Positions 1 through 7,675 are shown, counted from the stretch's first letter. The stretch: 19,508 nucleotides of DNA from CALZJC01 sp041574955 (GCA_041574955.1 JBFGNS010000085.1:1-19508); one strand, 5' to 3'. Notes: generated from the sequence alone by a model not told the origin. Translations and numbers: made by a program.

Positions 1-49
1 CGGACGCCGCGGGCGGATTCCCCGAACGCCGCCTGGCGAGCCGGCGGCG

Positions 50-262
50 CTAGCGAACGAGAGCGCGGACGGCCTTGAGCACCAGCAGCATCCAGGGCGC
101 GGCGTGCAGCAGAAGATCGAGCCAGTCGATCGGCCGTACCAGCCGGCCCTGCGCGAGCAGCTGGAGCTTCTCCCAGAGGTGGGGCGGCGCGAACGGCGCC
201 AGGCCGAGCGTCAGGCAGGCGAGGATCACCAGCGCCCAGGGAAGCCGGTCGAGCCAGGCCAT
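50..262 (-). CDS. Small conserved inner-membrane protein (often labelled 'RND transporter')
   Basis: This is a 70-residue protein with two hydrophobic stretches, about residues 8-26 and 47-66. They flank a short polar segment containing the pattern HLWEKL...LVRPIDWLDLLLH. I recognise that pattern from small proteins that databases often label 'RND transporter', although at this length it cannot be a transporter by itself. The true function is unknown. It starts 15 bases after the stop of the DUF2007-like gene on the same strand, so the two are probably co-transcribed. There is no clear Shine-Dalgarno sequence, and translation may depend on coupling to the upstream gene. Family resemblance is from memory; the membrane segments are read directly. 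Confidence 0.75.
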   Translation of the reverse strand: MAWLDRLPWALVILACLTLGLAPFAPPHLWEKLQLLAQGRLVRPIDWLDLLLHAAPWMLLVLKAVRALVR

Positions 263-277
263 CGCCGCCGCCGCGCG

Positions 278-583
278 CTACCCGCGCGGCTCGCCGCCGG
301 CTTCCGGCTCGTCACCGCCTTCGGCACTGCCGCCCAGGTCGTCGCCGGCCTCGTCTTCGCCGGCCGGTCGCACCACGCAGTCGAGCAGCTCCCGCACCTC
401 TTCGAGCCGGTCCTCGGGCACCAGCAGCGCCGCGCCGTCAGGGCTCCAGCCCACCATGCCGGGGCCGAACATGCCGGTGTCGTGGCTCTGCACCACGAAC
501 GGGATGTCGTACTGGTCGAGCGCGTGGCCCACCGCCTCGGCCTCGAGGCGCGAGCCAAACCGGGCGATCTCGGTGAACTTCAC
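278..583 (-). CDS. DUF2007-like putative signal-transducing protein
   Basis: The first ~75 residues (KFTEIARFGSRLEAEAVGHALDQYDIPFVVQSHD...ALLVPEDRLEEVRELLD) fit the small ferredoxin-like DUF2007 fold: an 'address two-residue, move between subunits' beta-alpha-beta pattern with a closing VPEDRLEEVRELL helix. The last ~25 residues are an acidic, glycine-rich tail of low complexity. I chose the GTG start at 583 over the TTG at 616 because a strong -10 hexamer, TACAAT, sits at 599-594 on this strand, inside the longer version. Transcription from it would start about four bases before the GTG. The family's role is not well established; a regulatory or metal-binding role is often suggested. Likely first gene of a two-gene unit with the small membrane protein. 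Confidence 0.72.
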   Translation of the reverse strand: MKFTEIARFGSRLEAEAVGHALDQYDIPFVVQSHDTGMFGPGMVGWSPDGAALLVPEDRLEEVRELLDCVVRPAGEDEAGDDLGGSAEGGDEPEAGGEPRG

Positions 584-593
584 GGCGAGCGCG

Positions 594-599
594 ATTGTA
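594..599 (-). promoter_or_regulatory. -10 element for the DUF2007-like gene (near-leaderless)
   Basis: TACAAT on the minus strand matches the sigma70 -10 consensus at five of six bases. It lies 10 bases upstream of the GTG at 583, predicting a leader of about four bases. No convincing -35 hexamer is visible 16-18 bases further upstream. Confidence 0.45.
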
Positions 600-635
600 C
601 CCGCCGGGGTCCGCAACTGCCGCTACCAGCCGGTC

Positions 636-1061
636 TCAGCCGGCCTGGGCGGGCTCCCACTCGTCGAGCGCGTCGGTGACCCGTTCGAAGTAGCTCACCT
701 CGAGGTCGCCGAACTCGTCGACCAGCGGCAGGTCGAACTCCACATCGACCGAGCCTTGCCGGCTGCCGCCGGCACCCTCGGCAGTGAATCCGAGCGTGCA
801 GCTCGCCTCGCCGCAGGTCAGCGTCTCGAACCGGTACCTGTAGTCGCCCATGCACCAGTTGTCGGGGCACATCTCGTTGAGCTGCGCCACTGCGCTGGCC
901 TCGGGGCTTTCGGCGACGGCCCCCGTCGTTGCGGGGGCGTAGGCCTCCTCGGCAGCCGCCGCCGACTCCTCGCCCTCAGGCGCCTCGCCTCCGCCGCAGG
1001 CGGCCAGTGCCAGGAACAGGCCACCGACTGCGATCAGTGTCCATAACGGCTTGCGCTTCAT
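636..1061 (-). CDS. Hypothetical lipoprotein with two cysteine pairs
   Basis: The 141-residue product starts with a positively charged n-region (MKRKPLW), a hydrophobic core and the lipobox LAAC with the modified Cys at residue 22, so it should be a lipid-anchored envelope protein. A low-complexity Ala/Glu linker (~26-58) precedes a small folded domain carrying C65/C70 (CPDNWC) and C83/C88 (CGEASC), which look like two disulfides. The end is acidic. The start is secure: a long AG-rich Shine-Dalgarno (GGAGGAGG) lies just upstream on this strand (1066-1075). I do not recognise the family and see no catalytic motif. The gene stands alone, with 20 bases to the next minus-strand gene downstream. 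Confidence 0.8.
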   Translation of the reverse strand: MKRKPLWTLIAVGGLFLALAACGGGEAPEGEESAAAAEEAYAPATTGAVAESPEASAVAQLNEMCPDNWCMGDYRYRFETLTCGEASCTLGFTAEGAGGSRQGSVDVEFDLPLVDEFGDLEVSYFERVTDALDEWEPAQAG

Positions 1062-1155
1062 CTCCGTCCTCCTCCAACTTGTCGAGCCGGTGCAGCTCGG
1101 ACGCAGAAGACCCTAACCGACACCCTCTCAGCCGGCCACACCCCTGCGGATGGGG

Positions 1156-1419
1156 TCACCGCACCAGCTCGGCGATGGTGGTGCCGTAGAGACGCGCGAA
1201 ACGGGCCAGCTCGACCGGGTCGAGCCGGCGCTCTCCGCGCTCGATCTTCGAGACCACCGAGGCCGACAGGCGGACGGACTGCGCCACCTCCTGCTGGGTG
1301 AGGCCGGCCGCCTGCCGGCGCTCGCCGATCCGCCGGCCGAGCTCGCGCCGCAGCCGCTCGCGCTGGCGGGGTGTGAGCTTCTTGACCCGCCGAGGAATGG
1401 TCTTCTTGCTCGCCACCAT
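1156..1419 (-). CDS. XRE-family helix-turn-helix transcriptional regulator
   Basis: This is an 87-residue DNA-binding protein made almost only of one Cro/C1-type HTH. Residues 27-82 read LGRRIGERRQAAGLTQQEVA...LSASVVSKIERGERRLDPVELARFARLYGTTIAEL, with the classic 'GLTQQEVA' and 'VSKIERGERRP'-type helices. The N-terminus is a basic tail (KK, RR). The frame is open far upstream, but the ATG at 1419 gives the natural start. A TATACT -10 sits at 1457-1452, leaving a leader of about 26 bases. It faces the six-helix membrane protein gene at 1535 across a 115-base divergent spacer, so it may regulate that gene, itself, or both. No sensor domain is present. Confidence 0.88.
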   Translation of the reverse strand: MVASKKTIPRRVKKLTPRQRERLRRELGRRIGERRQAAGLTQQEVAQSVRLSASVVSKIERGERRLDPVELARFARLYGTTIAELVR

Positions 1420-1451
1420 GCCGCGCCCGGGCCGTCGGCCGGCCCGCGGGC

Positions 1452-1457
1452 AGTATA
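1452..1457 (-). promoter_or_regulatory. -10 element for the XRE regulator
   Basis: TATACT on the minus strand matches the -10 consensus at five of six bases. It lies 32 bases upstream of the regulator's ATG. The -35 region is not recognisable, which is common where a regulator or activator assists. Confidence 0.4.
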
Positions 1458-1522
1458 GACAAAGCCGGCAGGCCCACCGGCTTCCCGTCGGCAGGGGTGG
1501 TGCAACCGTGACCGCGGAGGAG

Positions 1523-1528
1523 TAGGCT
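1523..1528 (+). promoter_or_regulatory. -10-like TAGGCT placed for a leaderless start of the 1535 gene
   Basis: TAGGCT has the TANNNT skeleton and ends six bases before the ATG, so transcription would begin at or next to the start codon. A GGAGGAG sequence at 1516-1522 could instead be a Shine-Dalgarno with a long 12-base spacer. The two readings exclude each other, since the -10 would lie downstream of that Shine-Dalgarno. Confidence 0.3.
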
Positions 1529-1534
1529 AGCGCC

Positions 1535-2155
1535 ATGAGCCTCCGGCTGTCAGCGTTGGCGGCGATCGCCGGGCTGCTGGTGCTGTTCACCTTCAAGGGC
1601 GTCGGCATGGTGCTGCCGCGCGCCTTCGATCCGCTGCCGCTGGCGCGCGCCTCGGCCTCGGTGCTGTTCGCCGGCAGCCTCGGAATGCTGCTGTTCTTCA
1701 CCGTCCTGAGGTCGCGGCTCGAGCAGGGCGGGCGGCGCGAGCTGGCCGCCGCAGCCACGGTCGGCATGGCGGGCGCCTGGATCGGCGCTCTGGTCGACCT
1801 GCGCAACCTGCTGGTGAGCGTCGACCTGGCGATCGGCACGCGCGAGGCGCTCGTGGCCGGGCATCTCGGCGAGCTGGCCTCGACGGCGGCGCTGCTGTGG
1901 TTCTTCATCGCGCTGCGCAGGCGCGCCCGCCGGTCGGTGCCGGGTGCCGGGCTGGCGATCGCGGGTTCGTCGCTGCTGGTCGGCCTGACCCTGGCGCTGT
2001 TCGTGCTCCAGGCCAGCGGCGTCGGGCTCGGCTGGCTGGTGGTTGCGTCCTATCTGCCGGTGATCGTGCTCGGCCCGGTGGCGGCGCTGGCCCTCGCCGG
2101 CCTCGTCCGCTTCTTCGTGTTGGTGGCGCTCGACCCGGCGCCGCTGGCGAGCTGA
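1535..2155 (+). CDS. Six-helix integral membrane protein, unknown function
   Basis: The 206-residue product is almost entirely hydrophobic, with about six predicted transmembrane segments near residues 5-26, 37-56, 69-88, 107-124, 138-158 and 164-190. They are separated by short arginine-rich loops (RSRLEQGGRR, RRRARR) that should face the cytoplasm. There is no signal peptide separate from the first helix and no catalytic or metal-binding motif. I do not recognise the family. The start follows both a GGAGGAG and a -10-like TAGGCT. It is divergent from the XRE regulator, which is its only obvious functional neighbour. Confidence 0.75.
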   Translation: MSLRLSALAAIAGLLVLFTFKGVGMVLPRAFDPLPLARASASVLFAGSLGMLLFFTVLRSRLEQGGRRELAAAATVGMAGAWIGALVDLRNLLVSVDLAIGTREALVAGHLGELASTAALLWFFIALRRRARRSVPGAGLAIAGSSLLVGLTLALFVLQASGVGLGWLVVASYLPVIVLGPVAALALAGLVRFFVLVALDPAPLAS

Positions 2156-2201
2156 GAGCGGGCGGCTCGGTGGGCTTCGTGCCGCCGGACGGCGCTAGAA
2201 C

Positions 2202-2213
2202 CGTGTCGACACG
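2202..2213. repeat. 12-bp perfect palindrome upstream of the ATP-grasp-SET gene
   Basis: CGTGTCGACACG reads the same on both strands and lies 63 bases upstream of the chosen ATG at 2276. A palindrome in this position could be an operator, but there is only one copy here and the region is GC-rich. Confidence 0.3.
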
Positions 2214-2275
2214 TGCTACTCTTCGTACGTTCGTCGCCCGCGCGGAACCGCACCTGCCCCGCAGCTCCCGCCTGT

Positions 2276-3787
2276 ATGCGCGTCTGCCTGCTGACCAACC
2301 AGCACCTCGACGCCGACCCGTTCCCCGAGGACGACTGGCCGTGTGATCCGCGGCCGTTCCTGCCGGAGGCCGACTGGGAGCTCGGCGTGCTCGACAAGGA
2401 GACCGCCGTCGAGCAGGTGGTGGCGTTGACGCGGCGCGGCTTCGACCTGTTTTTCAACCTGTGCGACGGTGCGTGGGACGAGGCCAACCCGGGCATCGAG
2501 GTGGTGCAGACGCTCGAGCGGATGCGGTTGCCGTTCACCGGCAGCAACTCGGAGTTCTACGAGCCGACGCGCGAAGCAATGAAGCGGGTGTGCCGGGCGT
2601 GGGGCATCGACACGCCGGCGCACGTGGTGGCGCACACCGCCGAGGACGTCGAGCGCGCCGCCGGCTCGCTGCGCTTTCCGCTGTTCGTCAAGCACCCGTC
2701 GAGCTATGCCAGCGTCGGGCTGACCCGTGAGTCGAGAGTCGACGACCCCGCAGCGCTCCGCCGTCAGGCCGACCGGATGATGACCGCCTACGGCGCCGCA
2801 CTGATCGAGGAGTACATCGACGGGATCGAGTGCACCGTGCTGGTGGCCGAGAACCCGGACGACCCGATGCGGCCGGTGACCTACAAGCCGATCCAGTACT
2901 GCTTTCCCGACGGCGAGAGCTTCAAGCACTCCGACATGAAGTGGGTCGACTACGCGGCGCTCGAGACCGCCGCGGTGGCGGACGCCGGCCTCGAGGCGCG
3001 GCTGCGCGACGCCGCGGCGCGGTTCTTCGTCGGTCTGCGCGGCTCGGGGTACGGCCGCTGCGATCTGCGCGTCGACGCCGAGGGCCGCGCGTTCATGCTC
3101 GAGATCAACCCCAACTGCGGCCTCTACTATCCGCCCGAGGACGCCGGCAGCGCCGACTTCTGCCTATTGAACGACCCCGCCGGCCACGCGGGCTTCACCC
3201 GCCTGATCGTCGAGGCGGCGTTCCGCCGCCACCGCCGCAGCCTGCCGGTCTGGGAGGCCCTGCCGCGGCCCGGCGGCGGCTACGGCGTCTACGCCACGCG
3301 ACCGCTCGCCGCCGGCGAGAGAATCCTGTCTTTCGAGGGCGCCGCCCACCGGCTGGTCAGCCGCTCGCAGGTCGAGGCGGGCTGGAGCGAGCGGCGGCGG
3401 CAGCGGTTCCGCCGCCACGCCTGGCCGCTGACCGACGAGCTGTGGGTCTACCCGGCCCGCGACCCGGAAGAGTGGACGCCGGTGCGGCACGGCTGCGAGC
3501 CCACCGCCTGGCTGTCCGGGCTCGACGTGGTGGCCCGCCGGCCGCTCGCCGCCGGCGACGAGGTGACTGTCGACTACGCCACCTACCGCAACGAGCTGAT
3601 GCCGGCGTTCCGCTGCGACTGCGGCGCCGCCTGCTGCCGCGGCGTCATCCGCGGCGACGACTACCGGCAGCAGTTCGTGGCCCGCTACGGCGACCACCTG
3701 TCCGAGTACGTGCGCCGGCGCCGGCAGCTCGCCGGTGGCGCCCACTCGCAGCCGCTGGCCAGCCGGCCGGCCGCCTCCCCCGGCTAG
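2276..3787 (+). CDS. ATP-grasp (D-Ala-D-Ala ligase-like) / SET domain fusion protein
   Basis: The 503-residue protein joins two enzymes. Residues 1-320 are an ATP-grasp ligase of the D-alanine-D-alanine ligase type: MRVCLLTNQ start, nucleotide-binding K139 (FVKH), EEYIDG at 178-183, D262 (GRCDLR), and metal-binding E276/N278 in MLEINPN. Residues ~335-435 are a SET lysine methyltransferase domain: GYGVYATRPLAAGERIL at the start and DVVARRPLAAGDEVTVDYA at the end with the catalytic-type Tyr of VDYA (434). They are followed by a post-SET zinc motif, CDCGAACCRG (447-456). The SAM-binding NHSC motif is altered to R404-H405-G406-C407. I chose ATG 2276 because MRVCLLT is the natural ligase N-terminus; an in-frame GTG at 2213 adds 21 unconvincing residues. 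No good Shine-Dalgarno is visible. The substrate is unknown. Confidence 0.88.
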   Translation: MRVCLLTNQHLDADPFPEDDWPCDPRPFLPEADWELGVLDKETAVEQVVALTRRGFDLFFNLCDGAWDEANPGIEVVQTLERMRLPFTGSNSEFYEPTREAMKRVCRAWGIDTPAHVVAHTAEDVERAAGSLRFPLFVKHPSSYASVGLTRESRVDDPAALRRQADRMMTAYGAALIEEYIDGIECTVLVAENPDDPMRPVTYKPIQYCFPDGESFKHSDMKWVDYAALETAAVADAGLEARLRDAAARFFVGLRGSGYGRCDLRVDAEGRAFMLEINPNCGLYYPPEDAGSADFCLLNDPAGHAGFTRLIVEAAFRRHRRSLPVWEALPRPGGGYGVYATRPLAAGERILSFEGAAHRLVSRSQVEAGWSERRRQRFRRHAWPLTDELWVYPARDPEEWTPVRHGCEPTAWLSGLDVVARRPLAAGDEVTVDYATYRNELMPAFRCDCGAACCRGVIRGDDYRQQFVARYGDHLSEYVRRRRQLAGGAHSQPLASRPAASPG

Positions 3788-3856
3788 GGCCGGTCCGCCC
3801 CCGGAGCGCAGCTTCGCACGGCGGGCCGGCGCGCGCTGCTCCTGCCTGGTGACCCA

Positions 3857-3884
3857 TTGACAGCGCGCCAGAAAAGCGTACGAT
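3857..3884 (+). promoter_or_regulatory. Sigma70-type promoter of the beta-barrel gene
   Basis: A perfect -35 box TTGACA (3857-3862) is followed by a 16-base spacer and a -10 box TACGAT (3879-3884), four of six matches. Transcription should start near 3891, giving a ~35-base leader with the AAGGAGG Shine-Dalgarno before the ATG at 3926. This is the clearest two-box promoter in the window, and it rules out an upstream TTG start that overlaps it. Confidence 0.65.
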
Positions 3885-3925
3885 CCCGCGCTCGGTTGTG
3901 GACTGGCATGAAGGAGGACACAGCC

Positions 3926-4975
3926 ATGCAGCAGCTCACCAACCCGAAACGACTCCGGCCGCCGGTGCTGGCGGCCGCGACGATCGCGCTGGCGCTGGCG
4001 GCGGGACCGACGCTGGCGGCTACCGGCGCCACCGACACCAAAGAAGAGGACGGCTGGAGCTTCCGGCTCGAAGGGCTCCTGTCGGAGGTCGACGGGCTCC
4101 AGCCGACGGTGGCCGAGATCCGGAAGACCTTCTTCGAGGGCAACCGCGTGACCTCGGCCGAGATCGAGGACGTGCGGCCGGACTACGGCTCGCCGCTGCT
4201 CCTCAGGGCCCAGCTCGGCCGGCGGTTTGGTGACTGGGGCTGGGCCGCCGGTCTGAGCCATCTGAGCGCCGACGACGCACTGGCCCGCGGACCGCTCAGC
4301 ACCGACCTCTCCCAGGGCTTCGCCATAGACATCACGTCGCCGGTCTTCGGCTCGGTCACGGCGTCGAGCCTGCCCGAGCCCGGAGTGACCTTGTCGAGCC
4401 GCCACGAGCTCGAGCTGAGCGCGCTCGATCTTTCGGGTCTGCGACGGCTCGCCGAGCGCGGCAACACCGCGCTGGACCTCGTCTTCGGCCTGCGGCTGGC
4501 CGAGCTGACGCACCAGCGTGACGACCTTTGGGTGCTGCCCGGCCTGCTCGAGATCGATCACCGGGCGCGGGCCGAGAGCGGCGTGCTGGTCGGGCCGCGG
4601 CTCGGCCTGACCGCTTCGCTCCGTCGAGGAGCGCACCGCTTCGAGGCCGAGATGAGCCAGGCCGTGCTCACCGGCGACGGCCGGCTCGAGGTGGAAGAAG
4701 AGACCCGGGTCCTGCAGCCGCCCCACGGCCCGGCGGCAGACCGCCGGGTGCTCGACTCGTCCCGCACGGTCTCCATCCCCAACGCCGAGCTGCGCCTCGG
4801 CTGGAGCTACCGCCTGTCGAGCGGGGTGTCGCTGGGCGCCAGCGCCTTCGCCTCGGCGTGGTGGGCGGTGCCGCCCGCACCAGTGCTCAGCGTGTTCGAG
4901 GCCGACCTGGCCGAGCAGCCCGAGGACTCCCTGGTCCTGTCCGGCCTGCTGCTGAGCGTCGGCTGGGGCGGCTAG
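3926..4975 (+). CDS. Exported beta-barrel-like outer membrane protein
   Basis: This 349-residue protein has a Sec signal peptide: basic MQQLTNPKRLR, then an Ala/Leu-rich core, with likely cleavage near residues 32-34. The mature part alternates polar and hydrophobic residues in repeated strand-like blocks, such as SRHELELSALDLSGLRRL, LDLVFGLRLAELTHQ, VGPRLGLTASLRRG, RFEAEMSQAVLTG and AELRLGWSYRLSSGVSLGASAF. It ends in a short hydrophobic strand. These blocks resemble the Lpg1974/MOMP-like pore-forming outer membrane protein family, but I hold that assignment loosely. The start is set by AAGGAGG at 3911-3917 and by the promoter just upstream. It appears monocistronic. Role could be a porin or surface protein. 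Confidence 0.7.
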   Translation: MQQLTNPKRLRPPVLAAATIALALAAGPTLAATGATDTKEEDGWSFRLEGLLSEVDGLQPTVAEIRKTFFEGNRVTSAEIEDVRPDYGSPLLLRAQLGRRFGDWGWAAGLSHLSADDALARGPLSTDLSQGFAIDITSPVFGSVTASSLPEPGVTLSSRHELELSALDLSGLRRLAERGNTALDLVFGLRLAELTHQRDDLWVLPGLLEIDHRARAESGVLVGPRLGLTASLRRGAHRFEAEMSQAVLTGDGRLEVEEETRVLQPPHGPAADRRVLDSSRTVSIPNAELRLGWSYRLSSGVSLGASAFASAWWAVPPAPVLSVFEADLAEQPEDSLVLSGLLLSVGWGG

Positions 4976-5008
4976 CTCTCCGGCCGGGCGCCAGGCATCC
5001 TGCGGGCG

Positions 5009-5024
5009 CCACCCCAACGGGTGG
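5009..5024 (+). terminator. Possible weak terminator hairpin after the beta-barrel gene
   Basis: CCACCC-CAAC-GGGTGG forms a perfect 6-bp stem with a tetraloop 34 bases after the stop codon. Only two T residues follow directly, so this is a poor intrinsic terminator. The rest of the 200-base spacer up to 5178 shows no gene or other motif. Confidence 0.35.
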
Positions 5025-5177
5025 TTACCGGGCTCGTTCTCGGGTCTAGGATCGCGGCCGTTCCCACAGGGCACAGCCGGTTCCCGCCCAGAACGGGCCG
5101 GCCTCGGGCCGACAGTCTCGACATCCTCGGCCGTCTCGCCACGGCGCTCGAGGCACGAATCGGTTGGGAGGCTCGCG

Positions 5178-7586
5178 ATGACCGCTGAACGGTTCCGAGG
5201 TCCGGTGGGCTGCTGCATCGTGGTGCTGATCGTTGCTGCCTGCAGCAGCTCGTCGCCCAGGTCGCTGCGCCTGGTCACTTTCAACACCCAGCTGCTGGCG
5301 CCGCTGGCCCGCTGTGGGCCCGACCTGCCGGGCTGGGAAGAGGCGGTGCACATGCCGGTACTGGCTCTCACCGACTTCCTGTCGGCGGTGACCTGGGAGT
5401 TCACGGAGTGCATCGCTCACGCCGGCAGCATCTCCCCCACCGCCGCTGCCGAGATCGCCAAGGAGCTGATCGCCCTCGACCTTGACGTGATCGCTCTCAA
5501 CGAGGTATTCGACAACGACGCCAAGGACGTGCTGGTGTCGAAGCTCAAGGGCAAGTACCCGCACTACCTGCGCGACTTCGGGCAGGGCTCGGCGCTCGAG
5601 GACAGCGGCCTGATGCTGTTCAGCCGGCTGCCTTTCGAGCCGCTGCCCAACCAACCTGCGGCGCTGCCTCCGTCGAAGTACTTCGCGGCGCCCGACGGCA
5701 CGACCACGAGCACCGCCAAAGTGCTTTTCGACGCGTGCGACGGCTTCGACTGTCACGCCGACAAAGGTGCCGCGGTGGTGCGCTTGCGCTACGGCCCGGA
5801 CAAGCAGGACGTCTACACGATCGTCTTCACCCACGCCCAGGCCGACGGCGGCAAGCACCAGATCCGCCAGCGCCAGCTCACGGACATCATCGAGATGCTC
5901 CACAGCGTCCTGCTCGACCCCCACGAGCACCGCATCCTGATCGTCGGCGATCTCAACATCCGGGGCCAGGATGGCTCGTGGGATGCCGACAACCAGTCGT
6001 TGTTGCGGCCACCCTCGCTGCCCTCCGACGAGCTCAGCACGCTGTGGTTCGACACCCTGGAAGGAGAGGTCCCCCCCACGGTCGTCGCGACCGGCACTCC
6101 CGTCGGTCACCCCACCCTAGGCAACGGCTTCCAGGGCGCCAGCGAGTGGGAAGAGTTCGCGCGACGCATGGCCGATTGGGACCACAACGGCGACGTCTAC
6201 GCCGATGGCTGGGCGTCGTTCATGAGCGACGAAGACCCCGGGATCACGATTCTCGGCAAGAGCCGGTACGACTACGTGCTCGCCAACCGCACCTCCTACC
6301 GCGAGCTCGACTGCCTGCAGCACATGACCACGCGCGACCTGGGGCGCAGCGACCACCGCGCGCTGACGGTGGACGTCAACCTGCTCGCCGACTACTGCAA
6401 CCCGCGCCAGGCGCTCGCCGACCCGCCGCTCGAGCAGCGCATCGGCGGCACCATCCGGTACCCGCGCAGCATGCAGTGGTACCGGATCAGCCTCGATCAG
6501 GAGTCGACCATGTCGATCGGGGTGGAGCCCGCCTACAGCCCGCTGAGCGCAGCGGGGGTCGCCTTCGAGGTCTTCCGCAGCAGCGACCTCTCGAACCCGG
6601 TCGTCTCCCATCTCGGCGAGAAGCAGTTCGTGGTCGACCTCGACATGTGGGCAACCAAGTACCAGCTCTTCGGGGACTTCTACGTCAGGGTCTTCTCGCC
6701 CAACCCCGACTGGCACGGAAGCTACGAGATCGGCTTTCACCGGCATCAGTGCAAGACTGTCGAGGACGCCTGCCTGCTCTACGCCAACAGCCCCCAGCAC
6801 CACCCCAAGCTGTTCGAGATCAACGCGCCGCTTGGCGCCAACCTCGAAGCCTGGTTCCAGATCGACGTCACCGACGTGCCCGACTCGGGCGCGGCCCAGC
6901 CGCTGGTGGTCTACGCCCAACACGCCTATCCGCTGACGCCCGAGGTCTTCTCCAAGAAGAACCCCTCGCTGCAGCCCGACCTCGCCAACCTGGGCTGGGC
7001 CATCCACGGCAACCGCAAGGTTCTGGCGACGGCAGAGACCGGCAAACCGAGCTTCTACCTGCGCCTGTCGCGACCCAACCTGAGCTGGGGCACGCCGGAG
7101 CTCTCGGTGGGATGGGAGACGCCGCTGACCCGGCTGCATGGGGAGAACCTGGGGGTGCCGGGCGCCGGGCCGTTCATCGTGGAGTGCAACGACGAGACCA
7201 ACGGGTTCGCCGGCAACGAGGCGGGCGACGACGAGATCCACTTCCGGATCAACCCGGACGGCACCGGCTGGAAGCAGGTTCTGGGCAAGGACTACGACTG
7301 CAACTCCGGCGGCGTGCGCCACACCGTCGGCGCGGTGGCGCGCTTCATCAAGTACGTGGATCTGCAGCTGATCGAGGGTGACGGCGACGGGAACGACGAC
7401 GACAGCTCATCCGTGCACCGAGTCTCGATCCTGGGACCGGGCTACGACTACGCCAAGCACTGGCCCGATTACCAGGGAGACGCGGGCGGGGAACCGAGGG
7501 TGGTCAACACAAGCAAGGCCTTCTCGTGGGCAGGCGGCACCTACACCGTCTACTACAGCCTGAGCCCACCACAGCCGGAACCCTGA
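5178..7586 (+). CDS. Large lipoprotein with endonuclease/exonuclease/phosphatase (sphingomyelinase C-like) domain
   Basis: This 802-residue exported protein starts with a lipobox VAAC (Cys22). Residues ~30-400 form a complete DNase I-like EEP domain: N36 in VTFNTQLL, E109 in DVIALNEVFD, H219 in FTHAQAD, D258/N260 in VGDLN, D365 in RYDYVLAN, and D392-H393 in GRSDHR. All catalytic and metal-binding positions are present. The order and the exported location resemble bacterial neutral sphingomyelinase (phospholipase C-type) more than DNA repair enzymes. Residues ~420-520 and ~525-655 look like two beta-rich modules. A last module (~660-800) has acidic metal-binding-like stretches (GDGDGNDDD) and many aromatic strands; I do not recognise it. 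Start is supported by GGGAGG upstream of the ATG. Substrate (phospholipid, nucleic acid or phosphate ester) is inferred only. Confidence 0.85.
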   Translation: MTAERFRGPVGCCIVVLIVAACSSSSPRSLRLVTFNTQLLAPLARCGPDLPGWEEAVHMPVLALTDFLSAVTWEFTECIAHAGSISPTAAAEIAKELIALDLDVIALNEVFDNDAKDVLVSKLKGKYPHYLRDFGQGSALEDSGLMLFSRLPFEPLPNQPAALPPSKYFAAPDGTTTSTAKVLFDACDGFDCHADKGAAVVRLRYGPDKQDVYTIVFTHAQADGGKHQIRQRQLTDIIEMLHSVLLDPHEHRILIVGDLNIRGQDGSWDADNQSLLRPPSLPSDELSTLWFDTLEGEVPPTVVATGTPVGHPTLGNGFQGASEWEEFARRMADWDHNGDVYADGWASFMSDEDPGITILGKSRYDYVLANRTSYRELDCLQHMTTRDLGRSDHRALTVDVNLLADYCNPRQALADPPLEQRIGGTIRYPRSMQWYRISLDQESTMSIGVEPAYSPLSAAGVAFEVFRSSDLSNPVVSHLGEKQFVVDLDMWATKYQLFGDFYVRVFSPNPDWHGSYEIGFHRHQCKTVEDACLLYANSPQHHPKLFEINAPLGANLEAWFQIDVTDVPDSGAAQPLVVYAQHAYPLTPEVFSKKNPSLQPDLANLGWAIHGNRKVLATAETGKPSFYLRLSRPNLSWGTPELSVGWETPLTRLHGENLGVPGAGPFIVECNDETNGFAGNEAGDDEIHFRINPDGTGWKQVLGKDYDCNSGGVRHTVGAVARFIKYVDLQLIEGDGDGNDDDSSSVHRVSILGPGYDYAKHWPDYQGDAGGEPRVVNTSKAFSWAGGTYTVYYSLSPPQPEP

Positions 7587-7663
7587 GCCCGAGGGTAGCC
7601 TCGGCCAGCGAGCAGCACCTCCGGTCCGGAGGCCGCCGCCGCGGCTCCGGCGACCGCTCCGCA

Positions 7664-7675
7664 GGGGCGCGCCCC
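7664..7675. repeat. 12-bp GC palindrome upstream of the serine hydrolase promoter
   Basis: GGGGCGCGCCCC is a perfect palindrome 18 bases upstream of the TAAGAT -10 element. It could be an operator or the tip of a terminator for the preceding gene; no T-run follows. The neighbouring CCTCCGG-T-CCGGAGG at 7618-7632 is a second dyad in the same 139-base spacer. Confidence 0.3.

Noticed and set aside
278..616. The longer TTG-start version of the DUF2007-like gene
   Set aside because: A TACAAT -10 element lies inside the added 11 codons, and the family-like sequence begins at the GTG at 583.
75..1046. A 323-codon plus-strand frame over the first minus-strand genes
   Set aside because: Ser/Arg/Pro-rich antisense shadow of three genes with clear starts and features.
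2213..2275. N-terminal extension of the ATP-grasp-SET protein from GTG 2213
   Set aside because: The 21 added residues (MLLFVRSSPARNRTCPAAPA...) do not resemble a ligase N-terminus, and MRVCLLTNQ is the usual beginning.
3164..5413. A 749-codon minus-strand open frame opposite the ATP-grasp-SET and barrel genes
   Set aside because: It is antisense to two well-supported genes, rich in Arg, Pro, Gly and Gln without domains, and reflects high GC suppressing stop codons.
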